Of a stretch of 64,000 bases of DNA, positions 44,280-54,099 are shown piece after piece. The position numbers and the translations under genes are program-made. Origin of the DNA: Streptomyces xanthii (lineage in GTDB: Bacteria; Actinomycetota; Actinomycetes; Streptomycetales; Streptomycetaceae); NCBI RefSeq assembly GCF_014621695.1, contig NZ_CP061281.1, positions 3,100,001 through 3,164,000 on the forward strand. Direction: 5' to 3'. Under the pieces are notes generated by a model. That model made no database searches, was not told the origin of the DNA, and was given only the letters and a program-made list of their open reading frames with translations. Numbering within the stretch: the stretch's first letter is position 1; each line of letters opens with the position of its first letter.

Positions 44280-45148
44280 CCACCCCAGACATGTCGACCA
44301 CCCCAGGAGCGTCGGCCACCGCGCACCGCCTCCCCGTGCCCGGCGCCACCCTCCACTACGAGACCCGCGGCACCGGCCCCGCCCTCCTCCTGCTCCCCGG
44401 CGCGGGCGGTGACGCGGCCGTCCTGGACCCGGTGGCGGACGCCCTCGCGGACACGTTCACCGTGATCACGCACGACCCGCGCGGCTACTCCCGCAGCGCC
44501 CGGGACGCCCCGGACTCCGAGCAGCGGGTGGCCGAGCACGCCGAGGACGCGCGGCGCCTGCTCGACGCGGTGTCGCCGGACGCGCCCGCGTACGTGGCCG
44601 GGTCGTCGAGCGGCGCGATCGTCACCCTGGACCTGCTGGCCCGGTTCCCCGGGCGGGTCCGCGCCGCGGTGGCGCACGAGCCGCCGTCGTGGAGCGTGCT
44701 GCCCGACGCGGCGGAGCACCTGGCCCTGTTCCAGGAGGTGTACGAGACGCTCGAGGCCGAGGGCCTGGCCGCCGCGGGCGAGCGGTTCCTGCGCGGGGTC
44801 GGCCCGGTGATGCTTCCCCCGCCGGACTCGGAGGGCGCGCCCGCACCGCGTACGGCCGAGATGATGCGACGCCTGGCCGCGAACGCGCCGTCGGCGATCC
44901 GCCACGAGTTCCGTTCCTTCGCCGCGTACGACCCGGATCTCGCCGCGCTGTCCCGGTTCGCCGGGCGCCTGACCCTGGCCGTCGGCGAGCAGACCCTCCC
45001 CCATCTGCCGAGCCGCCCCGCGACCGTCCTCGCCGGGGAACTGGGCCTCGCCCCCGCCCCCTTCCCCGGCGCCCACAACGGCTGGTCCACGCACCCCGGC
45101 CGCACCGCCGCACTGCTGCGCTCCCACCTCCTGGGAGACACTCGATGA
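44276..45148 (+). CDS. Alpha/beta hydrolase coupled to TetR regulator
   Basis: 290 residues from a TTG at 44276 that overlaps the TetR stop (TTGA) and has GGAAGGACAGG upstream; ATG at 44291 is an alternative. LLLLPGAGGDAAVLD carries the oxyanion loop, DPRGYSRSA follows, nucleophile Ser is in AGSSSGAIV, and the His in PGAHNGWSTHP. Resembles epoxide-hydrolase or esterase-like proteins controlled by TetR regulators. The substrate is unknown. A 1-base gap to nnrD suggests readthrough transcription into it. Confidence 0.9.
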   Translation: MTTPDMSTTPGASATAHRLPVPGATLHYETRGTGPALLLLPGAGGDAAVLDPVADALADTFTVITHDPRGYSRSARDAPDSEQRVAEHAEDARRLLDAVSPDAPAYVAGSSSGAIVTLDLLARFPGRVRAAVAHEPPSWSVLPDAAEHLALFQEVYETLEAEGLAAAGERFLRGVGPVMLPPPDSEGAPAPRTAEMMRRLAANAPSAIRHEFRSFAAYDPDLAALSRFAGRLTLAVGEQTLPHLPSRPATVLAGELGLAPAPFPGAHNGWSTHPGRTAALLRSHLLGDTR

Positions 45149-45149
45149 C

Positions 45150-46583
45150 ATGCGACGTGCTGACGATGTGGAGACGGTCAGGTCCGCCGAACGCGCGCTG
45201 ATGGCGCGGCTGCCCGAGGGCGCGCTGATGCAGCGGGCCGCCGCGGGCCTCGCCGCGGCCTGCGCCGAGCTGCTCGGGAAGGTGTACGGCGCCCGCGTCA
45301 CCGTCCTGGCCGGCTCGGGTGACAACGGCGGCGACGCGCTGTACGCCGGTGCCCGTCTGGCCCGGCGCGGCGCGGGCGTCACCGCGCTGCTGCTCAGCCC
45401 GGACCGCGCCCACCCCGGCGGCCTGGCCGCCCTGCGCGCGGCCGGCGCCACCGTGCTCGACGCCGGTCACGACACCGCCCCCTCGGCCCTGGCCCGCGCC
45501 GACCTCGTGCTCGACGGCATCGTGGGCATCGGCGGCCGCGGCGGCCTGCGCCCCCGCGCGGCCGAACTCATGACCCACGTACGCGGCCTCGTCGTGGCCG
45601 TGGACCTGCCCAGCGGCGTGGACGCGGACACGGGTGAGGTGCACGGGGACGCGGTGCGGGCCGACGCGACGGTCACCTTCGGCACGTACAAGCCGGGCCT
45701 GCTCATCGACCCGGCACGCGACCACGCGGGCGCCCTCCGTCTCGTCGACATCGGCCTCGACCTGCCGCCGGACGGCGCCGTCGCGGAGGCCCTGCAGTAC
45801 GCCGACGTGGCCGCGCTGCTCCCGGAACCGACCGGCGAGAGCGACAAGTACCGGCGCGGCGTCGTCGGCGTCGTCGCCGGCTCGGCCCGCTACCCCGGCG
45901 CGGCGGTGCTCGCCGTGGCGGGCGCGCTGCACGGGGGCGCGGGCGCGGTCCGTTACGTCGGCCCGGCCGCCGACGCGGTCCTGGCCCGCTTCCCCGAGAC
46001 CCTGGTCTCGGCCGGCCCCCCGGCGAAGGCGGGCCGTGTCCAGTCCTGGGTGATCGGCCCCGGCCTCGGCGACGACACCTCCGGCCTGGCGGACGTCCTG
46101 GCCTCGGACGTGCCGGTGCTCATCGACGCGGACGGCCTGCGCCTCGCGGACCGCGCCACGGTGCGCTCCCGCACGGCGCCCACCGTCCTCACCCCGCACG
46201 CGGGCGAGGCGGCGGCGCTGCTCGGCGTCGACCGTGCCGAGGTGGAGGCCCGGCGCCTCTTCTCCGTACGGAAACTGGCCGCCGCCTACGACGCGACCGT
46301 CCTCCTGAAGGGCTCGACGACCCTGATCGCGACGCCCGAGCCCGGCGCGCCGGTCCGGGTGAACCCCACCGGCACGGCGTGGCTGGCCACGGCCGGCAGC
46401 GGCGACGTCCTGTCGGGCCTGACCGGCTCCCTCCTCGCGGCGGGGCTCGGCGCCCTCGACGCGGCCTCGGTCGGCGCCCATCTCCACGGGCTGGCGGCCC
46501 GCCACGCGGCCCAGGGCGCGCCGGTCTCCGCCCAGGACGTGGCCCACGCCCTCCCGGCGGCCTGGCAGGACGTCCGCCGGTAG
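45150..46583 (+). CDS. nnr: Bifunctional NAD(P)HX epimerase/dehydratase
   Basis: 477 residues, repairing hydrated NAD(P)H. The N-terminal epimerase (YjeF-N) domain, to about 210, has VTVLAGSGDNGGDALYAGARLA (part) and VVAVDLPSGVDADTG. The C-terminal dehydratase domain has VVAGSARYPGAAVLAV, VIGPGLG, VLTPHAGEAAAL and the ATP/ADP-site ATAGSGDVLSGLTGSLLA. Both active parts look complete. In this window alr and acpS flank it at a distance, the TetR/hydrolase, DUF2993 and GH5 genes being interposed. ATG at 45150. Confidence 0.95.
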   Translation: MRRADDVETVRSAERALMARLPEGALMQRAAAGLAAACAELLGKVYGARVTVLAGSGDNGGDALYAGARLARRGAGVTALLLSPDRAHPGGLAALRAAGATVLDAGHDTAPSALARADLVLDGIVGIGGRGGLRPRAAELMTHVRGLVVAVDLPSGVDADTGEVHGDAVRADATVTFGTYKPGLLIDPARDHAGALRLVDIGLDLPPDGAVAEALQYADVAALLPEPTGESDKYRRGVVGVVAGSARYPGAAVLAVAGALHGGAGAVRYVGPAADAVLARFPETLVSAGPPAKAGRVQSWVIGPGLGDDTSGLADVLASDVPVLIDADGLRLADRATVRSRTAPTVLTPHAGEAAALLGVDRAEVEARRLFSVRKLAAAYDATVLLKGSTTLIATPEPGAPVRVNPTGTAWLATAGSGDVLSGLTGSLLAAGLGALDAASVGAHLHGLAARHAAQGAPVSAQDVAHALPAAWQDVRR

Positions 46584-46640
46584 GTGATTGCCACATGCGG
46601 CCGTCGCGCGACAGCCGCCCGGTGGGGGCTGATCGCGCAG

Positions 46641-46716
46641 TCCCCGCGCCCCTGATGAGGCTGCGCCTCATCGGGGAAATGCGACCCGAAGGGTCTGCAT
46701 TTCAGGGGCGCGGGGA
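46641..46716. repeat. Family A repeat folding as a three-way junction
   Basis: A 14-bp outer stem (TCCCCGCGCCCCTG at 46641 with its complement at 46703) encloses two hairpins: ATGAGGC/GCCTCAT with loop TGC, and AAATGCGACCC with its near complement (one bulged T) and loop GAA. The constant tail GAACTGCGCGAAAAGCCCC follows. It lies between convergent nnr and acpS. Confidence 0.85.
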
Positions 46717-46812
46717 ACTGCGCGAAAAGCCCCACCGGACCCGCGAACGACGGACGGACCGTTGTAGGCAGACGACTGGTCGGACCCGCCACGCGGCAGC
46801 GGCAGCGCCCCC

Positions 46813-47184
46813 TCAGCCTTCGGCCACCACCACCGCCGACGCCACCCCCGCGTCATGGCTCAGCGACACATGAAAGGACCGCACCCCGAGCTCCGAGGCC
46901 CGCGCCGCCACCGTCCCGGTCACCCGCATCCGCGGCTGCCCACTGGGCTCGACCCAGACCTCCGCGTCGGTCCAGTGCAGCCCGGCCGGCGCCCCGAGCG
47001 CCTTGGCGATCGCCTCCTTGGCCGCGAACCGCGCGGCCAGCGAGGCCACCCCGCGCCGCTCTCCGCTGGGCAGCAGCAGCTCGTCCGGCAGGAACAAGCG
47101 CCCGGCCAGCCCCGGCGTCCGCTCCAGCGACGCCGCGAACCGCTCGATCTCGGCCACGTCGATTCCGACCCCGATGATGCTCAT
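46813..47184 (-). CDS. acpS: Holo-[acyl-carrier-protein] synthase
   Basis: 123 residues from the ATG at 47184. Transfers 4'-phosphopantetheine from CoA to the acyl carrier protein. Metal ligands: Asp in [12 protein letters not shown] and Glu in [30 protein letters not shown] is the C-terminal strand pattern. Length is normal. It is the gene after the MmcQ/HhH protein, 10 bases downstream, in a minus-strand run with glmS. Confidence 0.95.
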   Translation of the reverse strand: MSIIGVGIDVAEIERFAASLERTPGLAGRLFLPDELLLPSGERRGVASLAARFAAKEAIAKALGAPAGLHWTDAEVWVEPSGQPRMRVTGTVAARASELGVRSFHVSLSHDAGVASAVVVAEG

Positions 47185-47194
47185 GCCGAGCACC

Positions 47195-47704
47195 CTACGG
47201 CCGGCGGAACCCCAGGCCGCGCCCCGCCAGAGCCTCCGTCAGGATCCGTACGGCCTTGGGGCCGACGCCGTGCAGCGCCGACAGCTCGGCCTCCGTGAGC
47301 CCGGCGACCTCCGCGAGCGTCCGCAGCCCCGCTCCGTGCAGCGCCCGCGTCGCCGGGCGCCCGATCCCGGTGGGCAGATCCGAGGGAGGGTCGTCGGATC
47401 CGCCCCGGCTGCGCCACGACGCCCGGACCAGTGCGGCGAGCGCCGCGTCGTCGAGTTCCTCCAGCGGCACCCGGAGCCCGATCGTCCGCCCGGCCCGCTC
47501 CAGCCGTTCCCCGCCCGGGTGCGCGGCGAGCGCCGCCTCGGTCTCCTCGGGCGACAGGTGCAGCTGCACACGCCGCCCGTCCTTGGTCAGCGACGCGAAG
47601 CCCTTGCCCCGTACGGAGTAGGCCGCCATGCCGAAGTGCGTGCCCTCCTCGGTCTCCGGGAGGCCGAGGGCCAGCGCGCGCAGCCGTTCCCCCGGGTCCG
47701 TCAT
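47195..47704 (-). CDS. MmcQ/YjbR-like domain fused to helix-hairpin-helix domain
   Basis: 169 residues. The N-terminal ~105 residues follow the MmcQ/YjbR fold ([41 protein letters not shown]), a small alpha/beta domain of unclear role, possibly DNA-binding. The C-terminal ~50 residues ([39 protein letters not shown]) are a helix-hairpin-helix domain like the RNA polymerase alpha C-terminal domain. The combination suggests nucleic-acid contact, but no function is known. ATG at 47704 overlaps the glmS stop by ATGA. Confidence 0.85.
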   Translation of the reverse strand: MTDPGERLRALALGLPETEEGTHFGMAAYSVRGKGFASLTKDGRRVQLHLSPEETEAALAAHPGGERLERAGRTIGLRVPLEELDDAALAALVRASWRSRGGSDDPPSDLPTGIGRPATRALHGAGLRTLAEVAGLTEAELSALHGVGPKAVRILTEALAGRGLGFRRP

Positions 47705-49548
47705 TCCACGGTCACCGACTTCGCCAGGTTGCGGGGCTGGTCGACCTCGTTGCCGCGGGCGGTCGCCAGCTCGCAGGCGAACACCTGGAGCGGCACGGTC
47801 GCGACCAGCGGCTGGAGCAGGGTCGGCGTCGCCGGGACGCGGACGAGGTGGTCGGCGTACGGGACGACGGCCTCGTCGCCCTCCTCCGCGATCACGATGG
47901 TGCGGGCGCCGCGGGCCCGGATCTCCTGGATGTTGGAGACGATCTTGTCGTGGAGGACGGAGCGTCCGCGCGGCGACGGGACGACCACGACCACCGGGAG
48001 GCCGGGCTCGATCAGCGCGATCGGCCCGTGCTTGAGCTCACCCGCCGCGAAGCCCTCCGCGTGCATGTACGCGAGCTCCTTGAGCTTGAGCGCGCCCTCC
48101 AGCGCGACCGGGTAGCCGACGTGCCGGCCCAGGAACAGCACGGTGTCGTGCGCGGCGAGCGACCGCGCCAGCTCCCGTACGGGCTCCATCGTCTCCAGGA
48201 CCCGTTCGACCTCCTCGCCGATCCGCGCGAGGTCCCGTACGACGGCGAGGATCTCGTCGGCCCACTTGGTGCCCCGCACCTGGCCCAGGTACAGCGCCAC
48301 CAGATAGCAGGCGACGAGCTGGGTGAGGAAGGCCTTCGTGGACGCCACGGCGACCTCGGGGCCGGCGTGCGTGTAGAGCACGGCGTCGGACTCGCGCGGG
48401 ATCGTCGACCCGTTGGTGTTGCAGATGGCCAGCACCGTCGCGCCCTGCTCGCGCGCGTGCCGCAGCGCCATCAGCGTGTCCATCGTCTCGCCGGACTGGG
48501 AGATCGCGATGACGAGCGAGCGGGCGTCGAGGATCGGGTCCCGGTAGCGGAACTCGCTGGCCAGCTCGACCTCGCACGGGATCCGGGTCCAGTGCTCGAT
48601 GGCGTACTTGGCGATGAGCCCGGCGTGGAAGGCGGTCCCGCACGCCACGATGACGACCTTGTCGACCATCCGCAGCACCTGCGGCGGGATCCGCAGCTCG
48701 TCCAGGGTGAGCTGCCCCTCGGCGCCGATCCGCCCGAGCAGCGTGTCCGCGACGGCCTTCGGCTGCTCGGCGATCTCCTTGAGCATGAAGTAGTCGTAGC
48801 CGCCCTTCTCGGCGGCGGAGGCGTCCCAGTCGACGTGATAGTGCCGCACGTCGGCGGGCCGCCCGTCGAAGTCGGTCACGGTCACCCCGTCGCGGCGCAG
48901 CTCGACGACCTGGTCCTGGCCGAGCTCGATCGCGGAGCGGGTGTGCGCGATGAACGCGGAGACGTCCGAGGCGAGGAACGCCTCGCCCTCGCCGACCCCG
49001 ACGACGAGCGGCGAGTTCCGGCGCGCGCCGACGACCACGTCGGGCTCGTCCGCGTGCGCCGCGACCAGCGTGAACGCGCCTTCGAGGCGCCGGCACACGA
49101 GCCGCATCGCCTCCGCGAGGTCCCCGCTCGCCGAGTACTCCTCGGCGAGCAGGTGGGACACGACCTCGGTGTCGGTCTCGGAGGCCAGCACGTGCCCGCG
49201 CCCGGCGAGCTCCTCGCGCAGCGCGGCGAAGTTCTCGATGATCCCGTTGTGGACGACGGCGACCCGGCCCGCGTTGTCGAGGTGCGGGTGCGCGTTGGTG
49301 TCGGTCGGGCCGCCGTGGGTGGCCCACCGGGTGTGTCCGATCCCGGTGGCACCGGCCGGCAGCGGCCGGTCCACCAGTTCCTTCTCCAGGTTGGCCAGCT
49401 TGCCCGCCTTCTTGGCCGCGGCGAGCGACCCGTCGGCGAGCACGGCCACACCGGCGGAGTCGTACCCCCGGTACTCCAGCCTCTTCAGCCCGGCCAGGAC
49501 CACGTCCAGCGCCGACTGCGACCCTACGTATCCCACGATTCCGCACAT
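47701..49548 (-). CDS. glmS: Glutamine-fructose-6-phosphate aminotransferase
   Basis: 615 residues, full length. Makes glucosamine 6-phosphate, the first step to UDP-GlcNAc. The N-terminal Ntn amidotransferase starts MCGIVGYVG with nucleophile Cys2, followed by GHTRWATHGGPTDTNAHPH. Two SIS domains bind fructose 6-phosphate (VACGTAFHAGLIAKYAIE, AISQSGETMDTLMAL); the C-terminus ends LAKSVTVE. glmM, which uses its product, lies 2.5 kb away in this window. Confidence 0.96.
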   Translation of the reverse strand: MCGIVGYVGSQSALDVVLAGLKRLEYRGYDSAGVAVLADGSLAAAKKAGKLANLEKELVDRPLPAGATGIGHTRWATHGGPTDTNAHPHLDNAGRVAVVHNGIIENFAALREELAGRGHVLASETDTEVVSHLLAEEYSASGDLAEAMRLVCRRLEGAFTLVAAHADEPDVVVGARRNSPLVVGVGEGEAFLASDVSAFIAHTRSAIELGQDQVVELRRDGVTVTDFDGRPADVRHYHVDWDASAAEKGGYDYFMLKEIAEQPKAVADTLLGRIGAEGQLTLDELRIPPQVLRMVDKVVIVACGTAFHAGLIAKYAIEHWTRIPCEVELASEFRYRDPILDARSLVIAISQSGETMDTLMALRHAREQGATVLAICNTNGSTIPRESDAVLYTHAGPEVAVASTKAFLTQLVACYLVALYLGQVRGTKWADEILAVVRDLARIGEEVERVLETMEPVRELARSLAAHDTVLFLGRHVGYPVALEGALKLKELAYMHAEGFAAGELKHGPIALIEPGLPVVVVVPSPRGRSVLHDKIVSNIQEIRARGARTIVIAEEGDEAVVPYADHLVRVPATPTLLQPLVATVPLQVFACELATARGNEVDQPRNLAKSVTVE

Positions 49549-49581
49549 AGGGCGCAGCCTAGGGCTGACCCGCTCTCAGGT

Positions 49582-49857
49582 TCAGTACCCGCCCTCCAGC
49601 CGGTCGCGCGCGTCCTCCACGAGGTCGAGGTACTCGTCCTCCTCGCCGGGCGGCTTGCTCCCCCTGCGGTAGAAGTCCAGAGTGTCGTCCAGGTCCTCGC
49701 CGATGTCCTCGTCGGGCAGCTCCTGCGCCAGGTCACTGAGCACCTGACCGGCCCATGCCGTTCTGGCCGTCTTCCCCACCTCCCCCGTTGTCCTCCCGCG
49801 CCGGGCGCGGGCGGATCTCTTCCTTCGTCCGAATCCGGGCATGCGAAACACACTCAT
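49582..49857 (-). CDS. Small hypothetical protein
   Basis: 91 residues from the ATG at 49857, with GGGAGGGGAG upstream. Basic N-terminus (RRKRSARARRG), then an acidic C-terminal half (ELPDEDIGEDLDDTLDFYRR, GEEDEYLDLVEDARDRLEGG). A Trp-containing amphipathic part joins the two. No known family or membrane segment; the opposite charges suggest an RNA or protein-binding adaptor, which is a guess. It lies 33 bases before glmS and reads in the same direction. A 7-base inverted repeat lies 72 bases upstream. Confidence 0.8.
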   Translation of the reverse strand: MSVFRMPGFGRRKRSARARRGRTTGEVGKTARTAWAGQVLSDLAQELPDEDIGEDLDDTLDFYRRGSKPPGEEDEYLDLVEDARDRLEGGY

Positions 49858-49928
49858 CGGGCTCCCCTCCCTCCCTGTACGGCGTACATGGCCCGTACAG
49901 GTGTCGGAAACGTACCCGTCGGTTGCAC

Positions 49929-49946
49929 AACAGGTCCATACCTGTT
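49929..49946. promoter_or_regulatory. Inverted repeat AACAGGT / ACCTGTT
   Basis: Perfect seven-base arms around CCAT in the divergent region between the 91-residue gene and coaA. Further ACAGGT and ACCTGT half-sites lie 25 bases to the left and 5 bases to the right, so it may be a multi-site operator. Confidence 0.55.
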
Positions 49947-50028
49947 GAGAACCTGTGACATGTCCGGGAGCGACCGAGCGTGACGGAGCCCACCCTCCGA
50001 TCACGCCACACAGCCGTAACAATGAACT

Positions 50029-51039
50029 GTGATCTCTCCGGTCTCCGAGCCTCTGGCTCCACGATCCGCGACTTCCCGGAGCGCCCACCGGCAACGGCCG
50101 GAGGCGACTCCCTACGTCGACCTCACCCGCAGTGAATGGAGCGCCCTGCGCGACAAGACGCCGCTGCCTCTGACCGCCGAGGAGCTGGAACGGTTGCGCG
50201 GCCTCGGCGACGTGATCGACCTCGACGAGGTCCGCGACATCTACCTGCCGCTCTCCCGGCTGCTGAACCTCTACGTGGGCGCCACCGACGGCCTGCGCGG
50301 CGCGCTCAACACGTTCCTCGGCGAGAAGGGCACCCAGTCCGGCACCCCCTTCGTCATAGGGGTCGCCGGCTCGGTCGCCGTCGGCAAGTCCACCGTGGCC
50401 CGCCTGCTCCAGGCCCTGCTCTCGCGCTGGCCGGAGCACCCGCGCGTGGAGCGCGTCACCACCGACGGCTTCCTGCTGCCCACCAAGGAGCTGGAGGCCC
50501 GCGGCCTGATGGCCAGGAAGGGCTTCCCGGAGTCCTACGACCGCCGTGCCCTGACCCGGTTCGTCGCCGACATCAAGGCGGGCAAGGACGAGGTCACCGC
50601 CCCCGTCTACTCCCACCTCATCTACGACATCGTGCCCGGCCAGCAGCTGACGGTGCGCCGCCCCGACATCCTCATCGTCGAGGGCATCAACGTGCTGCAG
50701 CCCGCCCTGCCCGGCAAGGACGGCCGCACCCGCGTCGGCCTCGCCGACTACTTCGACTTCAGCGTGTACGTGGACGCGAAGGCCGAGGACATCGAGCGCT
50801 GGTACCTCAACCGCTTCCTGAAGCTGCGAGCGACGGCCTTCCAGGACCCGTCCTCGTACTTCCGCAAGTACACGCAGGTGTCGGAGGAGGAGGCGCTCGA
50901 CTACGCGCGCACGACCTGGCGCACCGTCAACAAGCCCAACCTGCTGGAGAACGTGGCCCCCACCCGCGGCCGCGCCGGTCTCGTCATCCGCAAGGGGTCC
51001 GATCACAAGGTGCAGCGCCTGCGGCTCCGCAAACTCTGA
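50029..51039 (+). CDS. coaA: Type I pantothenate kinase
   Basis: 336 residues, GTG start. Phosphorylates pantothenate in the first step of CoA synthesis. The P-loop [12 protein letters not shown] is at about 108-119; [20 protein letters not shown] and [11 protein letters not shown] follow in family order; the C-terminus [23 protein letters not shown] (in part) is typical. Divergent from the 91-residue gene. Downstream is the DUF389 gene after 20 bases. Confidence 0.96.
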   Translation: MISPVSEPLAPRSATSRSAHRQRPEATPYVDLTRSEWSALRDKTPLPLTAEELERLRGLGDVIDLDEVRDIYLPLSRLLNLYVGATDGLRGALNTFLGEKGTQSGTPFVIGVAGSVAVGKSTVARLLQALLSRWPEHPRVERVTTDGFLLPTKELEARGLMARKGFPESYDRRALTRFVADIKAGKDEVTAPVYSHLIYDIVPGQQLTVRRPDILIVEGINVLQPALPGKDGRTRVGLADYFDFSVYVDAKAEDIERWYLNRFLKLRATAFQDPSSYFRKYTQVSEEEALDYARTTWRTVNKPNLLENVAPTRGRAGLVIRKGSDHKVQRLRLRKL

Positions 51040-51059
51040 ACGGCGGCTACCGTACGCGC

Positions 51060-51989
51060 ATGCTGCATCTGCGCCTGATCACGCCCGCCCGGACGACGGA
51101 CGACGCGGTGCGTCTCATCGAGGGGACCGTCGGCACCACGCACCTCGTGGTGCTCCCGGGAGCGGCCCGCGACCCGTCGGGCGACGTCGTCATGTGCGAC
51201 GTCGCCCGTGAGGCCTGCGACGAACTCCTCGTCGGGCTCAGCGGCCTGGGCATCGAGACGGACGGCTCGATCGCCGTCGAGAACATCGACCTGTCCCTGT
51301 CGGAGCGCGCCGACCGGGCCGAGGACGACGCCCCGGGCGAGGGCGCCGACGCGGTGCTCTGGGCCCATCTGACGGACGCCACGCACGAGGAGTCCACGCT
51401 CAGCTGGACCTACCTGGCGTTCCTCACCATCGCCACGATGATCGCGGCGTGCGGCGTCGTCCTCGACAACGCGATCCTGATCGTGGGCGCGATGGCGGTC
51501 GGCCCGGAGTTCGGCCCGCTCGCCGGCATCTGCACGGCCCTGGTCCAGCGCGCCCCGCGGCTGGCCCTGCGCTCCCTGACCGCGCTGCTCGTGGGCTTCG
51601 CGGTGGCGATGACGGTGACGGTCGGCTTCGCCCACTTCATGGACGCCGTGAACCTCTTCAGCGAGGCCCAGTTGGAGGCGAAGCGCCCCAACACGGGCTT
51701 CGTCTACGCCCCCGACTGGTTCTCGTTCGTGGTGGCGGTCCTCGCGGGCGCGGCCGGAGTCCTCTCCCTCACCTCGACGAAGTCGGGCGCGATGGTCGGC
51801 GTGGCGATCTCCGTGACGACGGTCCCGGCGGCGGCGAACGCCGCGGTGGCCCTCGGCTACCGCGACGTCGACCAGACCTGGGGCTCCACGGAACAACTCC
51901 TCCTGAACCTCCTGGGCATCATCCTGGCCGGCACGACGACCCTGCTCGTCCAGAAGCTCTTCTGGGCCAGGAAACGCAAGACGGCCTGA
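51060..51989 (+). CDS. DUF389 membrane protein
   Basis: 309 residues from the ATG at 51060. The N-terminal ~115 residues form a soluble alpha/beta part (MLHLRLITPARTTDDAVRLI); after it come five or six membrane helices starting WTYLAFLTIATMIAACGVVL, LIVGAMAVGPEFGPLAGIC and ending LLNLLGIILAGTTTLLVQKLFW. The ILIVGAMAVGPEFGPL motif is the core of DUF389. The family is unassigned; a channel or transporter role has been suggested only by structure. Probably transcribed with coaA. Confidence 0.92.
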   Translation: MLHLRLITPARTTDDAVRLIEGTVGTTHLVVLPGAARDPSGDVVMCDVAREACDELLVGLSGLGIETDGSIAVENIDLSLSERADRAEDDAPGEGADAVLWAHLTDATHEESTLSWTYLAFLTIATMIAACGVVLDNAILIVGAMAVGPEFGPLAGICTALVQRAPRLALRSLTALLVGFAVAMTVTVGFAHFMDAVNLFSEAQLEAKRPNTGFVYAPDWFSFVVAVLAGAAGVLSLTSTKSGAMVGVAISVTTVPAAANAAVALGYRDVDQTWGSTEQLLLNLLGIILAGTTTLLVQKLFWARKRKTA

Positions 51990-52045
51990 GGAGGAGCGCC
52001 CCGAAGGGGCACGGGGAACTGCGCGACCAGCCACGACGGCGCGTG
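51990..52045. repeat. Intergenic repeat, family A (short copy)
   Basis: Contains GCCCCGAAGGGGC hairpin, GGGGAACTGCGCGACCAGCC and ACGACGGCGCG. Only the tail portion of the element is present. It lies between convergent DUF389 and glmM genes. Confidence 0.7.
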
Positions 52046-52076
52046 AGCCGGCCGCGCAGATCAACCAGGCAGACGC

Positions 52077-53435
52077 CTAGCCGAGCGCCGACTTGACCGC
52101 GTCGGCCAACCGCCCGGCCACAGACCGAGCCTGCTCGATGTCGGCGGCCTCGACCATGACCCGAACCAGCGGCTCCGTCCCCGAGGGCCGAAGCAGCACC
52201 CGTCCGGTGCTCCCCAGCTCGGCCTCCGCGTCAGAAACCGCCGAAGCCAGCGGCACCGACGTACCGACCCGGGACTTGTCCACGTCCGGCACGTTGATGA
52301 GCACCTGCGGCAGCCGCTCCATGACGGAGGCGAGCTCCTGGAGGCTGCGGCCGGTCTGCGCGACCCGCGCGGCGAGCAGCAGCCCGGTCAGCGTCCCGTC
52401 ACCCGTCGTCGCGTGGTCGAGCGCGATGACGTGCCCGGACTGCTCGCCGCCGAGCGCGAACCCGTGCTCCTTCATGTTCTCCAGCACGTACCGGTCGCCG
52501 ACGGCGGTCTGCACGAGCGTGATGCCCTCGCGCTCCATCGCCAGCTTCAGCCCGAGGTTGGACATGACGGTCGCGACCAGCGTGTCCTGGCGCAGCACGC
52601 CGCGCTCGCGCAGGGCGATCGCGAGGACGGCCATGATCTGGTCGCCGTCGACCTCGGAGCCGGTGTGGTCCACGGCGAGGCAGCGGTCCGCGTCCCCGTC
52701 GTGGGCGATGCCGAAGTGGGCGCCGTGCTCGACGACGGCGGCCTTCAGCAGGTCCAGGTGCGTGGAGCCGCACCCGTCGTTGATGTTCAGCCCGTCCGGC
52801 TCGGCGCCGATCGTGACGATCTCCGCGCCGGCCCGGGTGAAGGCCTCCGGGGAGACCCGCGCGGCGGCACCGTGCGCCTCGTCGAGGACGATCTTCAGGC
52901 CCTCGAGCCGGTTCGGCAGGACGCCGACGAGGTGGGCGACGTACTGGTCGAGGCCCTCGTCGTAGGACTTCACGCGGCCGACGCCGGCGCCGGTGGGCCG
53001 GTCCCAGGGCGCGCCGGTGCGGTGCTCCTCGTAGACGGACTCGATGCGGTCCTCGAGCGCGTCGTCCAGCTTGTGGCCGCCGCGGGCGAGGAACTTGATC
53101 CCGTTGTCCGGCATCGCGTTGTGGCTCGCGGAGAGCATCACGCCGAGGTCGGCTCCCAGCGCACCGGTGAGGTACGCCACCGCGGGGGTGGGCAGCACAC
53201 CGACGCGCAGGACGTCGACGCCCGCGCTGGCCAGTCCGGCGACGACCGCGGCCTCCAGGAACTCGCCCGAGGCCCGTGGGTCACGGCCGACGACCGCGAC
53301 CGGACGGTGTCCCTCGAACGAGCCCGCCTCGCCGAGCACGTGCGCGGCGGCGACCGACAGGCCGAGCGCCAGCTCGGCCGTCAGATCCGCGTTGGCGACA
53401 CCGCGCACGCCGTCCGTGCCGAAGAGTCGTCCCAC
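52077..53435 (-). CDS. glmM: Phosphoglucosamine mutase
   Basis: 452 residues from the GTG at 53435 ([12 protein letters not shown]), with GGAGGACA upstream. Converts glucosamine 6-phosphate to glucosamine 1-phosphate. Catalytic phospho-Ser lies in [16 protein letters not shown], metal-binding loop is DGDADRC, sugar-binding loop GGEQSGH, and phosphate-binding [14 protein letters not shown]. Full length. It is the last gene after rplM-rpsI on this strand and probably has its own promoter, since a strong hairpin precedes it. Confidence 0.97.
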   Translation of the reverse strand: MGRLFGTDGVRGVANADLTAELALGLSVAAAHVLGEAGSFEGHRPVAVVGRDPRASGEFLEAAVVAGLASAGVDVLRVGVLPTPAVAYLTGALGADLGVMLSASHNAMPDNGIKFLARGGHKLDDALEDRIESVYEEHRTGAPWDRPTGAGVGRVKSYDEGLDQYVAHLVGVLPNRLEGLKIVLDEAHGAAARVSPEAFTRAGAEIVTIGAEPDGLNINDGCGSTHLDLLKAAVVEHGAHFGIAHDGDADRCLAVDHTGSEVDGDQIMAVLAIALRERGVLRQDTLVATVMSNLGLKLAMEREGITLVQTAVGDRYVLENMKEHGFALGGEQSGHVIALDHATTGDGTLTGLLLAARVAQTGRSLQELASVMERLPQVLINVPDVDKSRVGTSVPLASAVSDAEAELGSTGRVLLRPSGTEPLVRVMVEAADIEQARSVAGRLADAVKSALG

Positions 53436-53472
53436 TTGGTGTCCTCCACAACTTCGTCGTCCATAAGCCGAA

Positions 53473-53505
53473 CGCCCCGGCGGCACGGAAGGTGCCGCCG
53501 GGGCG
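53473..53505. terminator. Terminator downstream of rpsI
   Basis: Perfect 14-base stem (CGCCCCGGCGGCAC and its complement) around a five-base loop, 28 bases past the rpsI stop, with AACGGGAAAAACAAG on the other side. Confidence 0.82.
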
Positions 53506-53533
53506 AACGGGAAAAACAAGCAGGCAGCGAGAT

Positions 53534-54055
53534 TTAGCGCTTGCTGTACTGCGGGGCCTTGCGGGCCTTCTTGAGACCGGCCTTCTTGCGCTCGACCGCA
53601 CGGTCGTCGCGGCGGAGGTAGCCGGCCTTCTTGAGGGCGCCGCGGTTGTTCTCCACGTCGGCCTCGTTCAGCGCGCGGGCCACGCCGAGGCGCAGGGCGC
53701 CGGCCTGACCGGAGACGCCGCCACCCGAGATGCGGGCGATGACGTCGTAGCGGCCGTCGAGCTCGAGCACCTTGAAGGGCTCGTTGACTTCCTGCTGGTG
53801 GACCTTGTTCGGGAAGTAGTCCTCGAGCGTGCGCCCGTTGACCTTCCACTTGCCGGTGCCGGGCACGATGCGAACGCGCGCGATGGCGTTCTTGCGGCGG
53901 CCCAGGCCGGCGGCCGGCTGCGGGTCACCGAAGCGGGCCGGGTTGGACTCCGAGGTGTACTCGCCCTCGACGGGCGCGTCCGACTCGGTGGTGTAGCTCT
54001 CGACGTCGACGATCTCGGTCTCTTCGACCGGCGTCTCGGCAGTGGTCTCGGCCAC
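53534..54055 (-). CDS. rpsI: 30S ribosomal protein uS9
   Basis: 173 residues: a conserved domain of about 125 residues ([20 protein letters not shown] in part, [22 protein letters not shown], ending [12 protein letters not shown]) preceded by about 45 acidic residues, an actinobacterial extension. The SKR end contacts the tRNA in the P site. Co-transcribed with rplM 44 bases upstream. Confidence 0.97.
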   Translation of the reverse strand: MAETTAETPVEETEIVDVESYTTESDAPVEGEYTSESNPARFGDPQPAAGLGRRKNAIARVRIVPGTGKWKVNGRTLEDYFPNKVHQQEVNEPFKVLELDGRYDVIARISGGGVSGQAGALRLGVARALNEADVENNRGALKKAGYLRRDDRAVERKKAGLKKARKAPQYSKR

Positions 54056-54099
54056 GATTCTCCTCAGATTCTTTTCTGTCTTTGGGGGTGTGGCCGGAA

